A stretch of 64,000 nucleotides of DNA from Saccharopolyspora gloriosae. Lineage in GTDB: Bacteria; Actinomycetota; Actinomycetes; Mycobacteriales; Pseudonocardiaceae. The DNA lies in assembly GCF_022828475.1 (NCBI RefSeq), contig NZ_CP059557.1:4201470-4265469 (forward strand), given 5' to 3'. Both the position numbers and the translations under genes were made by a program. Below the pieces are notes generated by a model. The model did not search any database, was not told where the DNA came from, and saw only the letters and a program-made list of their open reading frames with translations. Below are positions 50,880 through 59,392 of this stretch, piece by piece; the stretch's first letter is position 1, and the number at the start of each line of letters is the position of its first letter.

Positions 50880-52970
50880 TCAGGTGCGGCGGCTTCGGGT
50901 GAGGAGCCAGATGAAGTACGGGGCTCCGATCAGCGCCGTCATCAGGCCCGCCGGGAGCTGCGCCGGTGCGATGACGCTGCGGCCGAGCGTGTCGGCCGCG
51001 CACACCAGGATGCCGCCGAGCAGCGCCGCCACCGGGAGCATCCGGGAGTGCCGCCTGCCCACGATCGCGCGCGCCGCGTGCGGAGCCACCAGGCCGACGA
51101 ACGCGAGCACCCCCACCCCGGCCACGGCGGTGCCGGTCAGCAGGACCGCGCACGTGAGCAGCCGCAGCCTCGCCGACGGGACCGCCACGCCCAGCACTCG
51201 CGGCGTCTCGTCGTCCACCGACAGCAGGTCCAGCTCGTGCCTGGCCCGAACCAGGAACGGGATCAGCACCAGCAACGCCAGGACCATCGGCACCAGGTGC
51301 TCGTAAGTCCGTCCGTACGTCGAGCCGCCCAGCCAGGTCAGCGCCTTCGTCTCGTTCCACGGATCGGACAAGGTGATCAGCAGCGTCACCAATGCCTGGG
51401 TGCCCGCTTGCGCGCCGAAACCGATCAGCACGAGGCGTTCGCTGGCGAACCCGCCCTTCGCCGCCATGGCGAACACCACGGCGGTCGCCACGGCGGCACC
51501 GACGCCCGCTCCGCTCGCCTGGATCCAGAAACCGGCGCCGGACCACACCGTGATGACGGTGACCGCGCCGAAGCCCGCGCCGCCCGCGACACCGATGATC
51601 CCCGGGTCCGCCAGCGGGTTCCGCGCCACCGCCTGGATCACCGCACCGGCCAGGGCCAGGCAGGCACCGGCCAGCAACGCCGCCACCACTCGCGGCAGCC
51701 GGTTCGCCATCACGCTGGTGACGATCGGCCCCGCCTGCCCGGTCACCAAATTGGCCAAGTCGCCCAGCAGCAACAAAGTGTCGCCGAGCAGCACCGACCC
51801 CGTCGCCACACCGGCGACGAACACGACCAGCCCGCCCACGATCAGCCTTTGACGCAGGGCGGTGACGCCGCTTCGGACCCCGGCGGCGGGTGGTTCCGCC
51901 GACGTGGCGGTCACCCGGATGTTGCGGCACAGCACCATGAGGAAGACCGCACCGAGCAAGGTCGTCGCCACGCCGGTCGGGATCTCCAGGGCTCCCTGCG
52001 CTCCGATCAGGGCGCGCAGCAGCACGTCCGCGGCCAGCAGCAGCACCACGCCGGTGGCACCGGAGATCGGGATCAACGCGGCGTGCCGGTGCAGGCCGGG
52101 AACCTGGTTCGCCAGCAGCCGCACCAGCGCGGGAGCGGCCAGCCCCACGAAGCCGATGGGTCCCGCGAGGGTCACCGCCGATGCCGCCAGCAGCACCGCC
52201 AACGCGATCGACGCGAACCTGATCCGCCCTACGTGGACTCCCAAGCTCCGGGCGTGGTCGTCTCCCAGGTAGACCAGGTCGAGCCGCCGGGCGATCGCGA
52301 GCAACGCCACCACCCCGAGGCCGATCACCGGCGCCAATGTCCGGACCCCGTCGAGTCCGGTCTGCCCCAGCGAACCGGAGCCCCACGCGAACAACCCGCG
52401 GGTCTCCTGGTCGAACAGCAGCAGCAGGACGCGCGTCAGCGAGGTCATCGCGAACGCCGTGGCGGTGCCCGCCAGCACCAGCCGCACGATGCCGGTGCCT
52501 CCGAGCCCGGACAACGAGATCACCAGCAGCGCGGCGCCCAAGCCCCCGGCGAACGCGATGCCCGTCGTGCCCAGCAGCGGCAGCGTGGTGCCGAACGCGG
52601 CGACCGCGACGATCGCGAGGTGCGCTCCGGCGTCCACGGCCATCGTGTCCGGGGACGCCATCACGTTGCGCGCCACCGATTGCAGCACCGAACCGGCCAC
52701 GCCGAGCGAGTTTCCGACCAGCAGCGCCGTCAGCAGCCGGGGCAACCGGGACTCGACGACGACGGCGGCCGCCGCGTCGGTGCCGCCGCCGAACATCAGC
52801 CGCAGCACACCAAGAACGTCCACAGTGGATGTTCCTTGGGTGAGGTGCACCGCCGAACCCAGCACGATGAGCGCGCCCAGCACGATCACCAGCAACGTCA
52901 GCCGCCCGCCGCGGCGAACCGGACCGGCCGGTGCGGCGGGCGGGCGGATCAGGGTCTTGCCACCGTTCAC
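50880..52970 (-). CDS. Iron-siderophore ABC transporter permease, fused double FecCD (FhuB-like)
   Basis: The product has 696 residues: two FecCD permease units in tandem (about 25-345 and 370-690), each with many membrane helices and the L-x-G-x3-Q-x2-x-RNPLADP/RNVMASPD-type loop that contacts the ATPase. This single-chain layout is that of FhuB. It would import ferric siderophore with the binding protein and ATPase encoded upstream in the same operon. The start is GTG 52970, 7 bases after the binding-protein stop. Confidence 0.92.
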   Translation of the reverse strand: MNGGKTLIRPPAAPAGPVRRGGRLTLLVIVLGALIVLGSAVHLTQGTSTVDVLGVLRLMFGGGTDAAAAVVVESRLPRLLTALLVGNSLGVAGSVLQSVARNVMASPDTMAVDAGAHLAIVAVAAFGTTLPLLGTTGIAFAGGLGAALLVISLSGLGGTGIVRLVLAGTATAFAMTSLTRVLLLLFDQETRGLFAWGSGSLGQTGLDGVRTLAPVIGLGVVALLAIARRLDLVYLGDDHARSLGVHVGRIRFASIALAVLLAASAVTLAGPIGFVGLAAPALVRLLANQVPGLHRHAALIPISGATGVVLLLAADVLLRALIGAQGALEIPTGVATTLLGAVFLMVLCRNIRVTATSAEPPAAGVRSGVTALRQRLIVGGLVVFVAGVATGSVLLGDTLLLLGDLANLVTGQAGPIVTSVMANRLPRVVAALLAGACLALAGAVIQAVARNPLADPGIIGVAGGAGFGAVTVITVWSGAGFWIQASGAGVGAAVATAVVFAMAAKGGFASERLVLIGFGAQAGTQALVTLLITLSDPWNETKALTWLGGSTYGRTYEHLVPMVLALLVLIPFLVRARHELDLLSVDDETPRVLGVAVPSARLRLLTCAVLLTGTAVAGVGVLAFVGLVAPHAARAIVGRRHSRMLPVAALLGGILVCAADTLGRSVIAPAQLPAGLMTALIGAPYFIWLLTRSRRT

Positions 52971-52977
52971 CGCGCGG

Positions 52978-53952
52978 TTACTCGTTCAACGCGGCGACGG
53001 CGGCGTCGACGTACTGCGCCATGGAGCGGGGTCCGCCGAACATCCACAGCGAGTCGGGGAAGCGGTGCACCTTGCCGCTGCGCACGAACGGCAGTTTCGT
53101 CCAGATCGCATTGTTCGCCAGCTCGTTCGCGTACGGGTCGGTCTGCGCGTTCGCCCCGTACCAGAACCGCACGTCCGGCAACGCCGTCAAGCCCTCCACG
53201 TCGGCCTGCGCGAGCCCGTACGCCGGATCGCCCTGCATCGGCCACGCGTTGCGCAGACCGATGCGCTCGAACACGTCCGACACCAGCGAACCGGCGGCGA
53301 ACGGCCGGATGCTGACCGCTCCGGAGGTCACGTAAGCGTCGGAGAACGCGACCTGCTCGCCGAGCGCACCCGCCCGCTCCACCGCGGCCCGCCCCTCGGC
53401 GATCTTCGCGTCGAACTCGGACCGCAGCTGCGCGGCCTGGTCCTCGGTGCCGGTGGCCTTGGCGATCATGTCCACGTTCCGGAACATGGTGCCGATGGAG
53501 TCGTCTCCGCCGCCACCCTCGATGACGATGACCGGCACCGTCGACTCGACCTGTTCCAGCGCGCCTTCGGTCATGCTGTCGGTGACGACCACGAGGTCCA
53601 GGCCCAGCGAACCGAGCGTGTCGAGGCTCGGCTCGCCGCGAGTGCCGATATCGGTGGAAGTCCCGTCCAGCGGGGCCGCGCTCACCCACTTGCCGTAACC
53701 GTCCACGTCGGAGACGCCGACCGGCATGACGCCGAGCGATACGAGGTTCTCGATGCCGTTCCACTCGGTGGCCGCGACCCGCTTCGCGGGGCCGTCGAGC
53801 GCGACCTCCTTGCCGCGGGCGTCGACGATCGTGATCGGTTCGCCGCCGCTTCCGGGCGCGTCGGCGCCGCCTGCCTGTTCCGTGGTGCCGCAACCAGCCG
53901 CGAACAACGTGACGACCGCGGACAACCCGATGATCACACGGGTGCTGCGCAT
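52978..53952 (-). CDS. Iron-siderophore substrate-binding lipoprotein (FecB/FhuD type)
   Basis: The product has 324 residues. A lipobox (LFAAG-C21) follows a hydrophobic signal, so it is anchored to the outside of the membrane. The periplasmic-binding-protein-2 fold is seen from DARGKEVALDGPAKRVA and the long connecting helix. It captures ferric siderophore for the fused permease. The second gene of a three-gene operon under an IdeR-type box. Confidence 0.9.
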   Translation of the reverse strand: MRSTRVIIGLSAVVTLFAAGCGTTEQAGGADAPGSGGEPITIVDARGKEVALDGPAKRVAATEWNGIENLVSLGVMPVGVSDVDGYGKWVSAAPLDGTSTDIGTRGEPSLDTLGSLGLDLVVVTDSMTEGALEQVESTVPVIVIEGGGGDDSIGTMFRNVDMIAKATGTEDQAAQLRSEFDAKIAEGRAAVERAGALGEQVAFSDAYVTSGAVSIRPFAAGSLVSDVFERIGLRNAWPMQGDPAYGLAQADVEGLTALPDVRFWYGANAQTDPYANELANNAIWTKLPFVRSGKVHRFPDSLWMFGGPRSMAQYVDAAVAALNE

Positions 53953-53986
53953 GTCTCTCCTGCCTTGCGTGGACCGGCGGCGCCGG

Positions 53987-54826
53987 TCAAGCCGATGTGA
54001 CGCGGACGCCGGCGGCGTTGAACCGCCCGACCGCGCGAGTGCGGATGCGGCCGTCCGCCGGTCCTGCCTCGACCTCCACCTGAATGCCGTAGGCGCGGGT
54101 GAGGTTCGCCGAGGTGAGCACGTCGGCGGGAGCGCCTTCCGCGGTGACCTGGCCGTCTTCGAGCAGCAGCAACCGGTCCGCGACGGCGGCGGCCTGGTCG
54201 AGGTCGTGCAGCACCACCCCGACGCCGACGCCGTGTTCGTCGGCGAGATCGCGGATCACGTCGAGGATCTCCACCTGGTAGCGCAGGTCGAGGAAGGTCG
54301 TCGGCTCGTCGAGCAGCAACAGCTCGGTGTCCTGAGCCAGGCAGCTCGCCAGCCACACCCGCTGCGCCTGCCCACCGGACAACGCCTGCACCGGCCGGTC
54401 GGCGATGGCGGTGAGCCCGGTCAACGTCATCGCCCGCTCCACCGCGCCGGGACCCTCCGGATCGCGGCCGCCCCAGCGGGATCGGTGCGGGTGGCGCCCG
54501 AACTCCACGAGCTCCCGCACACTCAGGCCGCCCGGCGCCGTGCGCTGCTGCGACAGCAGCGTGATCCGGCGGGCGAGTTCCTTCCCGGACAGCGCGCGCA
54601 GTTCGGAGCCGTCGGCGAAGGCGACCTCACCGGCGACCGGCGGGTGCAACCTGGCGAGGGCGCGCAGCAACGTCGACTTCCCACTGCCGTTCGGCCCGAT
54701 CAACGCGGTGACCGCCCCCGCCTCGAGCGAGATCGACGCGGCACGCACCACGACCTCACGTCCATAAGCGACGTCGATCTCACGGGCGGACACACCGGCC
54801 GCAGACTGCGGAGGGCTCTTGGACAC
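53987..54826 (-). CDS. Iron-siderophore ABC transporter ATPase (FecE/FhuC type)
   Basis: The product has 279 residues: Walker A GPNGSGKST, signature LSGGQAQRVWLA, Walker B LLLLDEPTTFLD, switch His in GVVLHDLDQA. It energises ferric siderophore uptake. GTG 54826 begins 10 bases after a weak iron box. First gene of the ATPase - binding protein - permease operon. Confidence 0.92.
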   Translation of the reverse strand: MSKSPPQSAAGVSAREIDVAYGREVVVRAASISLEAGAVTALIGPNGSGKSTLLRALARLHPPVAGEVAFADGSELRALSGKELARRITLLSQQRTAPGGLSVRELVEFGRHPHRSRWGGRDPEGPGAVERAMTLTGLTAIADRPVQALSGGQAQRVWLASCLAQDTELLLLDEPTTFLDLRYQVEILDVIRDLADEHGVGVGVVLHDLDQAAAVADRLLLLEDGQVTAEGAPADVLTSANLTRAYGIQVEVEAGPADGRIRTRAVGRFNAAGVRVTSA

Positions 54827-54836
54827 ACCAGTACAC

Positions 54837-54855
54837 TAAAGACAGGCTTACCTAA
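54837..54855 (-). promoter_or_regulatory. DtxR/IdeR-type iron box of the uptake operon
   Basis: On the minus strand TTAGGTAAGCCTGTCTTTA matches 13 of 19 positions of TTAGGTTAGGCTAACCTAA, with the left half nearly perfect. It lies directly before the ATPase start. Confidence 0.68.
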
Positions 54856-54921
54856 CCCACAAGAGTGTTCACCGGCACAATCCAAAACGCAGCTTTCCGC
54901 GAGCTGCATAGCGGGTCGGGT

Positions 54922-55021
54922 GGCGGAACCTCAGCGTTCCTCTCGCTGCGGGATCAATTTCCCAAGCGGCTCCGACCACGAGGGAAATTGCTCCTCGCGG
55001 GAGGAACGCTGAGAACCCGCC
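54922..55021. repeat. Dispersed palindromic repeat, family 2, copy 5 (long hairpin)
   Basis: Left arm GGCGGAACCTCAGCGTTCCT (54922-54941) pairs with AGGAACGCTGAGAACCCGCC (55002-55021) with few mismatches; inside, AATTTCCC (54956-54963) pairs with GGGAAATT (54982-54989). This is the most complete copy. It lies downstream of the multicopper oxidase stop (55089). Confidence 0.78.
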
Positions 55022-55088
55022 GGTGGTCGGCCTGCATTGGTGGTCACTGCTCACCGGCTTCGCCGCTGACAAGATGGCGATCAAAAAA

Positions 55089-56918
55089 CTAGCCGGCGTC
55101 ACCGCGATAAGACTCATGACCGTGGCCGCCGCGGTGGGGGTGGAATTCGGCGACTTCGGCGGGGTGGACGACGAAGGGGCGCATCATGCCTTCGTCTTCG
55201 TGGTCGAGGATGTGGCAGTGGTACATGAACTGGCCGGTGGATTCGCCGAAGCGGCCGAGGACGCTGACCCACTCGCCGCTGCCGACGACGGTGGTGTCCT
55301 TCCTGCCGTGTTCGTACTCCTCCAGCGGGATGTCGGTGAAACCGGTGGCCGGTGAGGCGGTGCCGCCGAGCGCGAGGTCGAAGTCCGGGGTGAAGCCACG
55401 CCGCGCGAGGATCTGGAACTGCACCAGGTGGATGTGCATGGGGTGGGCGGGGCCGCCGAAGTGAATGAAGTTCCACTCCACGATGCCGTTGTGCTTGATG
55501 AAGATGCTGACGGTGTCGTCGAACAGCGACGCGACCTGCCGGAACGTTCGAGTTCTCCCCGCCCGGGGGTCGGTGACCTGGATGATGTTCTCGGCGGGCA
55601 CTGGCGGAATGTCGTCGTGGAGCTCCTGCAGTTCCCACATCTCCGGATGCGCCATGCCCGCGGTCCCCGGTGGCACCAGCGCGATCCACACCTGGTCGTG
55701 CTCGTCCGGCACGTGCGCGACGCGGATCGGCTCGGCGGGGAGGACGTCCGGCAGGTCGAAGTCGTCGCGGCCGGGACGGCCCCGCACCCGGAACTGCATG
55801 AGGTCGGGTTCCAGGGCCGCGTTGTCGGCGGTGTTGGTCAAGCGCAGCGAACGGCCGCTGAAGCCGTCGAAGTCGATGACGAGGTCGGCGCGTTCCGCCG
55901 GTGCCAGCACCAGGCCCGTGTCGGGGAGCGGCACCGGTCGGGGCAACAGTCCGCCGTCGGTGCCGATCACGCGCACCGCCGCGTTCTCCGATCCGCCGTC
56001 CTCGTTGATCAGGTTCAGCCGGTAGAAGCGCGCGTTCGACGTGTTGGCCAACCGGAAGCGGTAGCTGTCGCGTTCGACCTCCATGTGCGGCCAGATCACA
56101 CCGTTGACCAGTGTGAACGGTCCGATGAACGGGACCAGCGCGGTGCCGATCGCGTCGACTTTGAACAACAGCCTGCCGGTCAGGTTCCCCGCCGGGTCCG
56201 TGTCGAGGTTCCGGTCGCAGATCAGCAGCGGAATGTCGCGATCATCGGGCAGTTCCAGCTCATCGCGGATCCGGTACGCACCGAACAGTCCAACGTGGAC
56301 GTTCCAGCGGGTGATGGCCATCGCGTGGTCGTGGTACCAGAGGTTCGCGCCGGGCTGCCGGTTCGGGTACTCGGCGAGGTGGGAATGCCCGCGCAGCACC
56401 GCGTTGTGCGCCCAGCCGTCGCTGCCGCCGTTCGCGTCGGCGCCGTGCAGGTGCGTCACCAGCCAGCCGGGGATCTCCGGGACGCCGTCGATGTGCGCGG
56501 CGCCGTCGGCGGGGCTCCCGTCCGGATTCCTCGGATAGCCTGGATTGTTCGACGGCAGCTCGGCCGGGGGCGTCCCGGCCGGTGCGGCCGGCACCCGGAC
56601 CGCGACCAGTGGCATCGTTCCGGTGATGTCGTTGGTCCACGAAACACGCAACATCCGGTCCCGATCGACCTCGATGGTCGGCCCGGGGAAGTGCCCGTCG
56701 TAGGCCCACAGCACGGTTTCCGGCAGCCGGCCGTGCAGTCGCCTGCGGATCGTGATCGCGCGCACCGCCAGCTCCGCGTCGCGTCCGCGCGGCCGCAGCA
56801 CCGGTGGCACCGGCAGCGGGTCCAGGAACTTCGTCAGTCCGAAATCAGGACCGCGTTCGGCCGTCGCGGCGGTCCGCGCCGACATCTCCACCATGCGCCG
56901 ATCCCCCAGTTCGTCCAT
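55089..56918 (-). CDS. Multicopper oxidase, phenoxazinone synthase/CotA-like
   Basis: The product has 609 residues. All four copper-binding His blocks are visible: HLHGAD, WYHDHAM, HPMHIHLVQF and HCHILDHEDEGMM, so type 1, 2 and 3 copper sites are complete. There is no signal peptide or Tat motif, which suits the cytoplasmic phenoxazinone synthase/o-aminophenol oxidase group rather than exported laccases. It oxidises phenols or aminophenols with reduction of O2 to water. ATG 56918 follows GAGGAT; the frame is open 18 bases further. No neighbour gives an obvious substrate. Confidence 0.9.
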   Translation of the reverse strand: MDELGDRRMVEMSARTAATAERGPDFGLTKFLDPLPVPPVLRPRGRDAELAVRAITIRRRLHGRLPETVLWAYDGHFPGPTIEVDRDRMLRVSWTNDITGTMPLVAVRVPAAPAGTPPAELPSNNPGYPRNPDGSPADGAAHIDGVPEIPGWLVTHLHGADANGGSDGWAHNAVLRGHSHLAEYPNRQPGANLWYHDHAMAITRWNVHVGLFGAYRIRDELELPDDRDIPLLICDRNLDTDPAGNLTGRLLFKVDAIGTALVPFIGPFTLVNGVIWPHMEVERDSYRFRLANTSNARFYRLNLINEDGGSENAAVRVIGTDGGLLPRPVPLPDTGLVLAPAERADLVIDFDGFSGRSLRLTNTADNAALEPDLMQFRVRGRPGRDDFDLPDVLPAEPIRVAHVPDEHDQVWIALVPPGTAGMAHPEMWELQELHDDIPPVPAENIIQVTDPRAGRTRTFRQVASLFDDTVSIFIKHNGIVEWNFIHFGGPAHPMHIHLVQFQILARRGFTPDFDLALGGTASPATGFTDIPLEEYEHGRKDTTVVGSGEWVSVLGRFGESTGQFMYHCHILDHEDEGMMRPFVVHPAEVAEFHPHRGGHGHESYRGDAG

Positions 56919-57137
56919 CGAGAATCCTCGCGGCACGCCCCGGAAACGAGCTCTCGGCCGGACGTGGCGATGAGATGACCGCCGCGCGCCCCCTGCGCCG
57001 ACGATCCGTGACGGGCGGGCACCCGCCGATGCTCAGTGGACACGCGATTTCCGCTAGTGCACAAGGGATTCAGCACATCGATCACCCGCTCGCGCCATGA
57101 CGATCACTCGAAAGGGAGCCGACGACCACGGAGATCC

Positions 57138-58229
57138 TCAACGGCTGAGGTGGTCCAGGACTGAGTCGGTGACCTCTCCGGTTTCAGCCGTGCCGCCCAC
57201 GTCCGGGGTGAGCACGCCCGCGGCCGCGGTGGCTTCGATGGCCGCGTTGAGCCGGGTGGCTTCGGCGTGCAGGCCGAAGTGGTCGAGCATGAGGGCCGCG
57301 CTCCCGATGGCGCCTGCCGGGTTGGCCAGCCCGCGACCGGCGATGTCCGGAGCGGAACCGTGCACCGGCTCGAACATCGACGGGAACCGGCGGTCCGGAT
57401 TCAGGTTCGCGCTGGCCGCCAGCCCGAGACTGCCCGCCAGCGCGGAACCGAGGTCGGACAGGATGTCGGCGTTCAGGTTCGAGGCCACCACGACCGAGAG
57501 GTCCGCCGGTTTGAGGACGAACTTCGCCGCCATCGCGTCGACCAGGACGCTCTCGGTCTCCACATCGGGGTAGTCCCGCGCGACCCGATCGAACGTCTCG
57601 TCCCAGAGCACCATGCCGTACTGCTGGGCGTTGCTCTTGGTCACCGAGGAGACCTTCTTGCGCGAGCGGCCGCGCGCGAGGTCGAAGGCGAACCGGATGA
57701 TGCGCTCGCAGCCGTGCTCGGTGAACAGCGCGGTCTGCAACGCGACCTCGTTGCCCGCGCCGCGCCCGGACAGGTTCCGTCCGCCGAGGCCCGCATATTC
57801 ACCTTCGCTGTTCTCCCGGACCACGACCCAGTCCAGCTCGGTGTCGTCGGCCACGCGCAGCGGGGAGGTGATGCCGGGGTGGAAGTGAACGGGCCGGATG
57901 TTGGCCCACTGGTCGAAGTTCTGGCAGATCTTCAGCCGCAGCCCCCACAGGCTGATGTGGTCCGGCACCGAGGGCCAGCCGACCGCGCCGAAGTAGATCG
58001 CGTCGAAGTCCTGGAGGGCGTCGAGGCCGTCTTCGGCCATCATCCGGCCGGTCCGCGTGTAGTACTCGCAGCCCCAGGGAAATTCGGTCCAGTCGAAGGC
58101 GAACGCGCCATCGGAGGCCGCGGCCATCGCGTCGAGGACGGTACGTCCCGCGGCCACGACCTCGGCTCCGACGCCGTCGGCGGGAATGGCGGCGATCTTG
58201 AAGGTGCGGGTGGTGGACGGTGCTGACAT
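57138..58229 (-). CDS. Tartrate dehydrogenase/decarboxylase family (isopropylmalate dehydrogenase-like)
   Basis: The product has 363 residues of the beta-decarboxylating dehydrogenase superfamily: VVVRENSEGEYAGLGGR, KSNAQQYGM, and NLNADILSDLGSALAGSLG with MFEPVHGSAPDIAGRG. The WPSVPDHISLWGLRL block with KICQNFDQWANIRP is typical of tartrate dehydrogenase (TtuC-like) rather than LeuB. It uses NAD, Mn2+ and K+ to oxidise tartrate or D-malate. It is co-directional with a LysR gene and near a dicarboxylate transporter; a T-N11-A palindrome lies upstream. Confidence 0.88.
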   Translation of the reverse strand: MSAPSTTRTFKIAAIPADGVGAEVVAAGRTVLDAMAAASDGAFAFDWTEFPWGCEYYTRTGRMMAEDGLDALQDFDAIYFGAVGWPSVPDHISLWGLRLKICQNFDQWANIRPVHFHPGITSPLRVADDTELDWVVVRENSEGEYAGLGGRNLSGRGAGNEVALQTALFTEHGCERIIRFAFDLARGRSRKKVSSVTKSNAQQYGMVLWDETFDRVARDYPDVETESVLVDAMAAKFVLKPADLSVVVASNLNADILSDLGSALAGSLGLAASANLNPDRRFPSMFEPVHGSAPDIAGRGLANPAGAIGSAALMLDHFGLHAEATRLNAAIEATAAAGVLTPDVGGTAETGEVTDSVLDHLSR

Positions 58230-58315
58230 CGGTGCGGCTCCCGTGCGCGTCGTGGGCTGTGGCGCATCGAGTCAAGCCCGCCGCGACGCGCACCGTCCAA
58301 CACGCGTTCGCGATG

Positions 58316-58336
58316 CGACTCATAGGTCGCGCCTAT
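58316..58336. promoter_or_regulatory. LysR-type operator upstream of tartrate dehydrogenase
   Basis: ATAGG-TCGCG-CCTAT (58322-58336) is a perfect palindrome of T-N11-A form, preceded by CGACTC so that CGACTCATAGG (58316-58326) is the exact reverse complement of CCTATGAGTCG at 59303-59313 before dctA. Confidence 0.68.
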
Positions 58337-59244
58337 CCGAGTTCGCCGGAGTCCAAGTAGTCCGCGCGCCGGTGGTCGCGTGCCACGGCGAGAAAAGCGC
58401 TCGCGGCGGGAGTCAGCCGCGCCGCGCGGCCGACCAGCGCCACGTGCAACTGCGCCGGATGGTCGATGCGGGCGATCCGCGCTCCCGCGCGCCGAGCCAG
58501 CGGTACCCAGCCCGCGGGCAGCACCGCCGAACCGACTCCTTGCAGCACCAGCGGGAGCACCGAGGTGCGGTGCGCGACCTCCGCCGCGATGCTCACGTCC
58601 ACCCCGGCGGCGAGCACGTCGTCGACGATCCGGCGCATCAGGCTTCCCGGCGGGGAGACGATCAGGCGCGCGCCCGCCAGGTCCTGGATCGAAACCGTTT
58701 CGTGCACGGGAAAATCGGCGCCCGAGGCACCGACCAGGTAGAACTCCTGCACCTCCAGTTCCCGCACCTCCACGCCGGGCGGGTTGGGCACCTCGGGAGC
58801 CCCGATCAGCCCCAACTCGCACGTCCCGTTCTTGATCAGCGCCACCACTTCGTCCGGGGTGAACGCGGCCTCCGCCCCGACCGTGACGCCGGGATGGCGC
58901 AGGCAGAACTCCCGCGTCAACGTGCCCAGCGGTTCCACCCCCGGCGACGGCATCGTGGCCAGTTCCACCCGGCCCCGCAGCAGGCCCTTCACCGAGTCCA
59001 CCGCCGAGCGGGCGGTGCGCAGGTCGCGCAGCACTTGACGAGCCGGTCCCACGAGTTCGGTGCCGGCGTCGCTGAGCACCACGCCCCGCCCCACCCGGTG
59101 GAACAGCGGCACGCCGAGCTCGCGCTCCAGGCCCGCGATCCCCTGCGACAGCGAGGGTTGCGCCAAGTGCAGCACCTCCGCCGCCCGGCCGAACCCGCCG
59201 TGGTCGACGACCGCCAAGAAGTACTCGAGGCGCCGGGCGTCCAT
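58333..59244 (-). CDS. LysR-family regulator of the tartrate/dicarboxylate genes
   Basis: The product has 303 residues: helix-turn-helix (LEYFLAVVDHGGFGRAAEVL, then HLAQPSLSQGIAGLERELGV, about 6-45) and a LysR effector domain with CbbR/CynR-like features. ATG 59244 follows GGAGGTCGCGG. It is divergent from dctA and upstream of tartrate dehydrogenase; the two promoters share an 11-bp sequence, so it probably activates both in response to tartrate or a related acid. Confidence 0.88.
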   Translation of the reverse strand: MDARRLEYFLAVVDHGGFGRAAEVLHLAQPSLSQGIAGLERELGVPLFHRVGRGVVLSDAGTELVGPARQVLRDLRTARSAVDSVKGLLRGRVELATMPSPGVEPLGTLTREFCLRHPGVTVGAEAAFTPDEVVALIKNGTCELGLIGAPEVPNPPGVEVRELEVQEFYLVGASGADFPVHETVSIQDLAGARLIVSPPGSLMRRIVDDVLAAGVDVSIAAEVAHRTSVLPLVLQGVGSAVLPAGWVPLARRAGARIARIDHPAQLHVALVGRAARLTPAASAFLAVARDHRRADYLDSGELG

Positions 59245-59302
59245 CCGCGACCTCCAGCCGAACGCCCCGGACCGCCAGGTCAAGGGCATTCCATCGGGAG
59301 AA

Positions 59303-59317
59303 CCTATGAGTCGGTTA
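59303..59317. promoter_or_regulatory. LysR-type operator between LysR and dctA
   Basis: CCTATGAGTCG (59303-59313) within T(59305)-N11-A(59317); it is the inverse of the site before tartrate dehydrogenase. It lies about 76 bases before the dctA start and 60 before the LysR start. Confidence 0.65.
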
Positions 59318-59392
59318 GCAACATACTCTTGGACGCGGCCGCTCCCGCCGGGTCACCGTGGTGCCCACATTTCCCAGGGTCAAGGAGGATTC

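Noticed and set aside
50769-53315. 848-codon open frame on the plus strand opposite the iron permease
   Set aside because: It is antisense to a clear FecCD gene with many membrane helices; its translation is rich in Arg, His and Gln with no domains, as expected of a GC-driven shadow.
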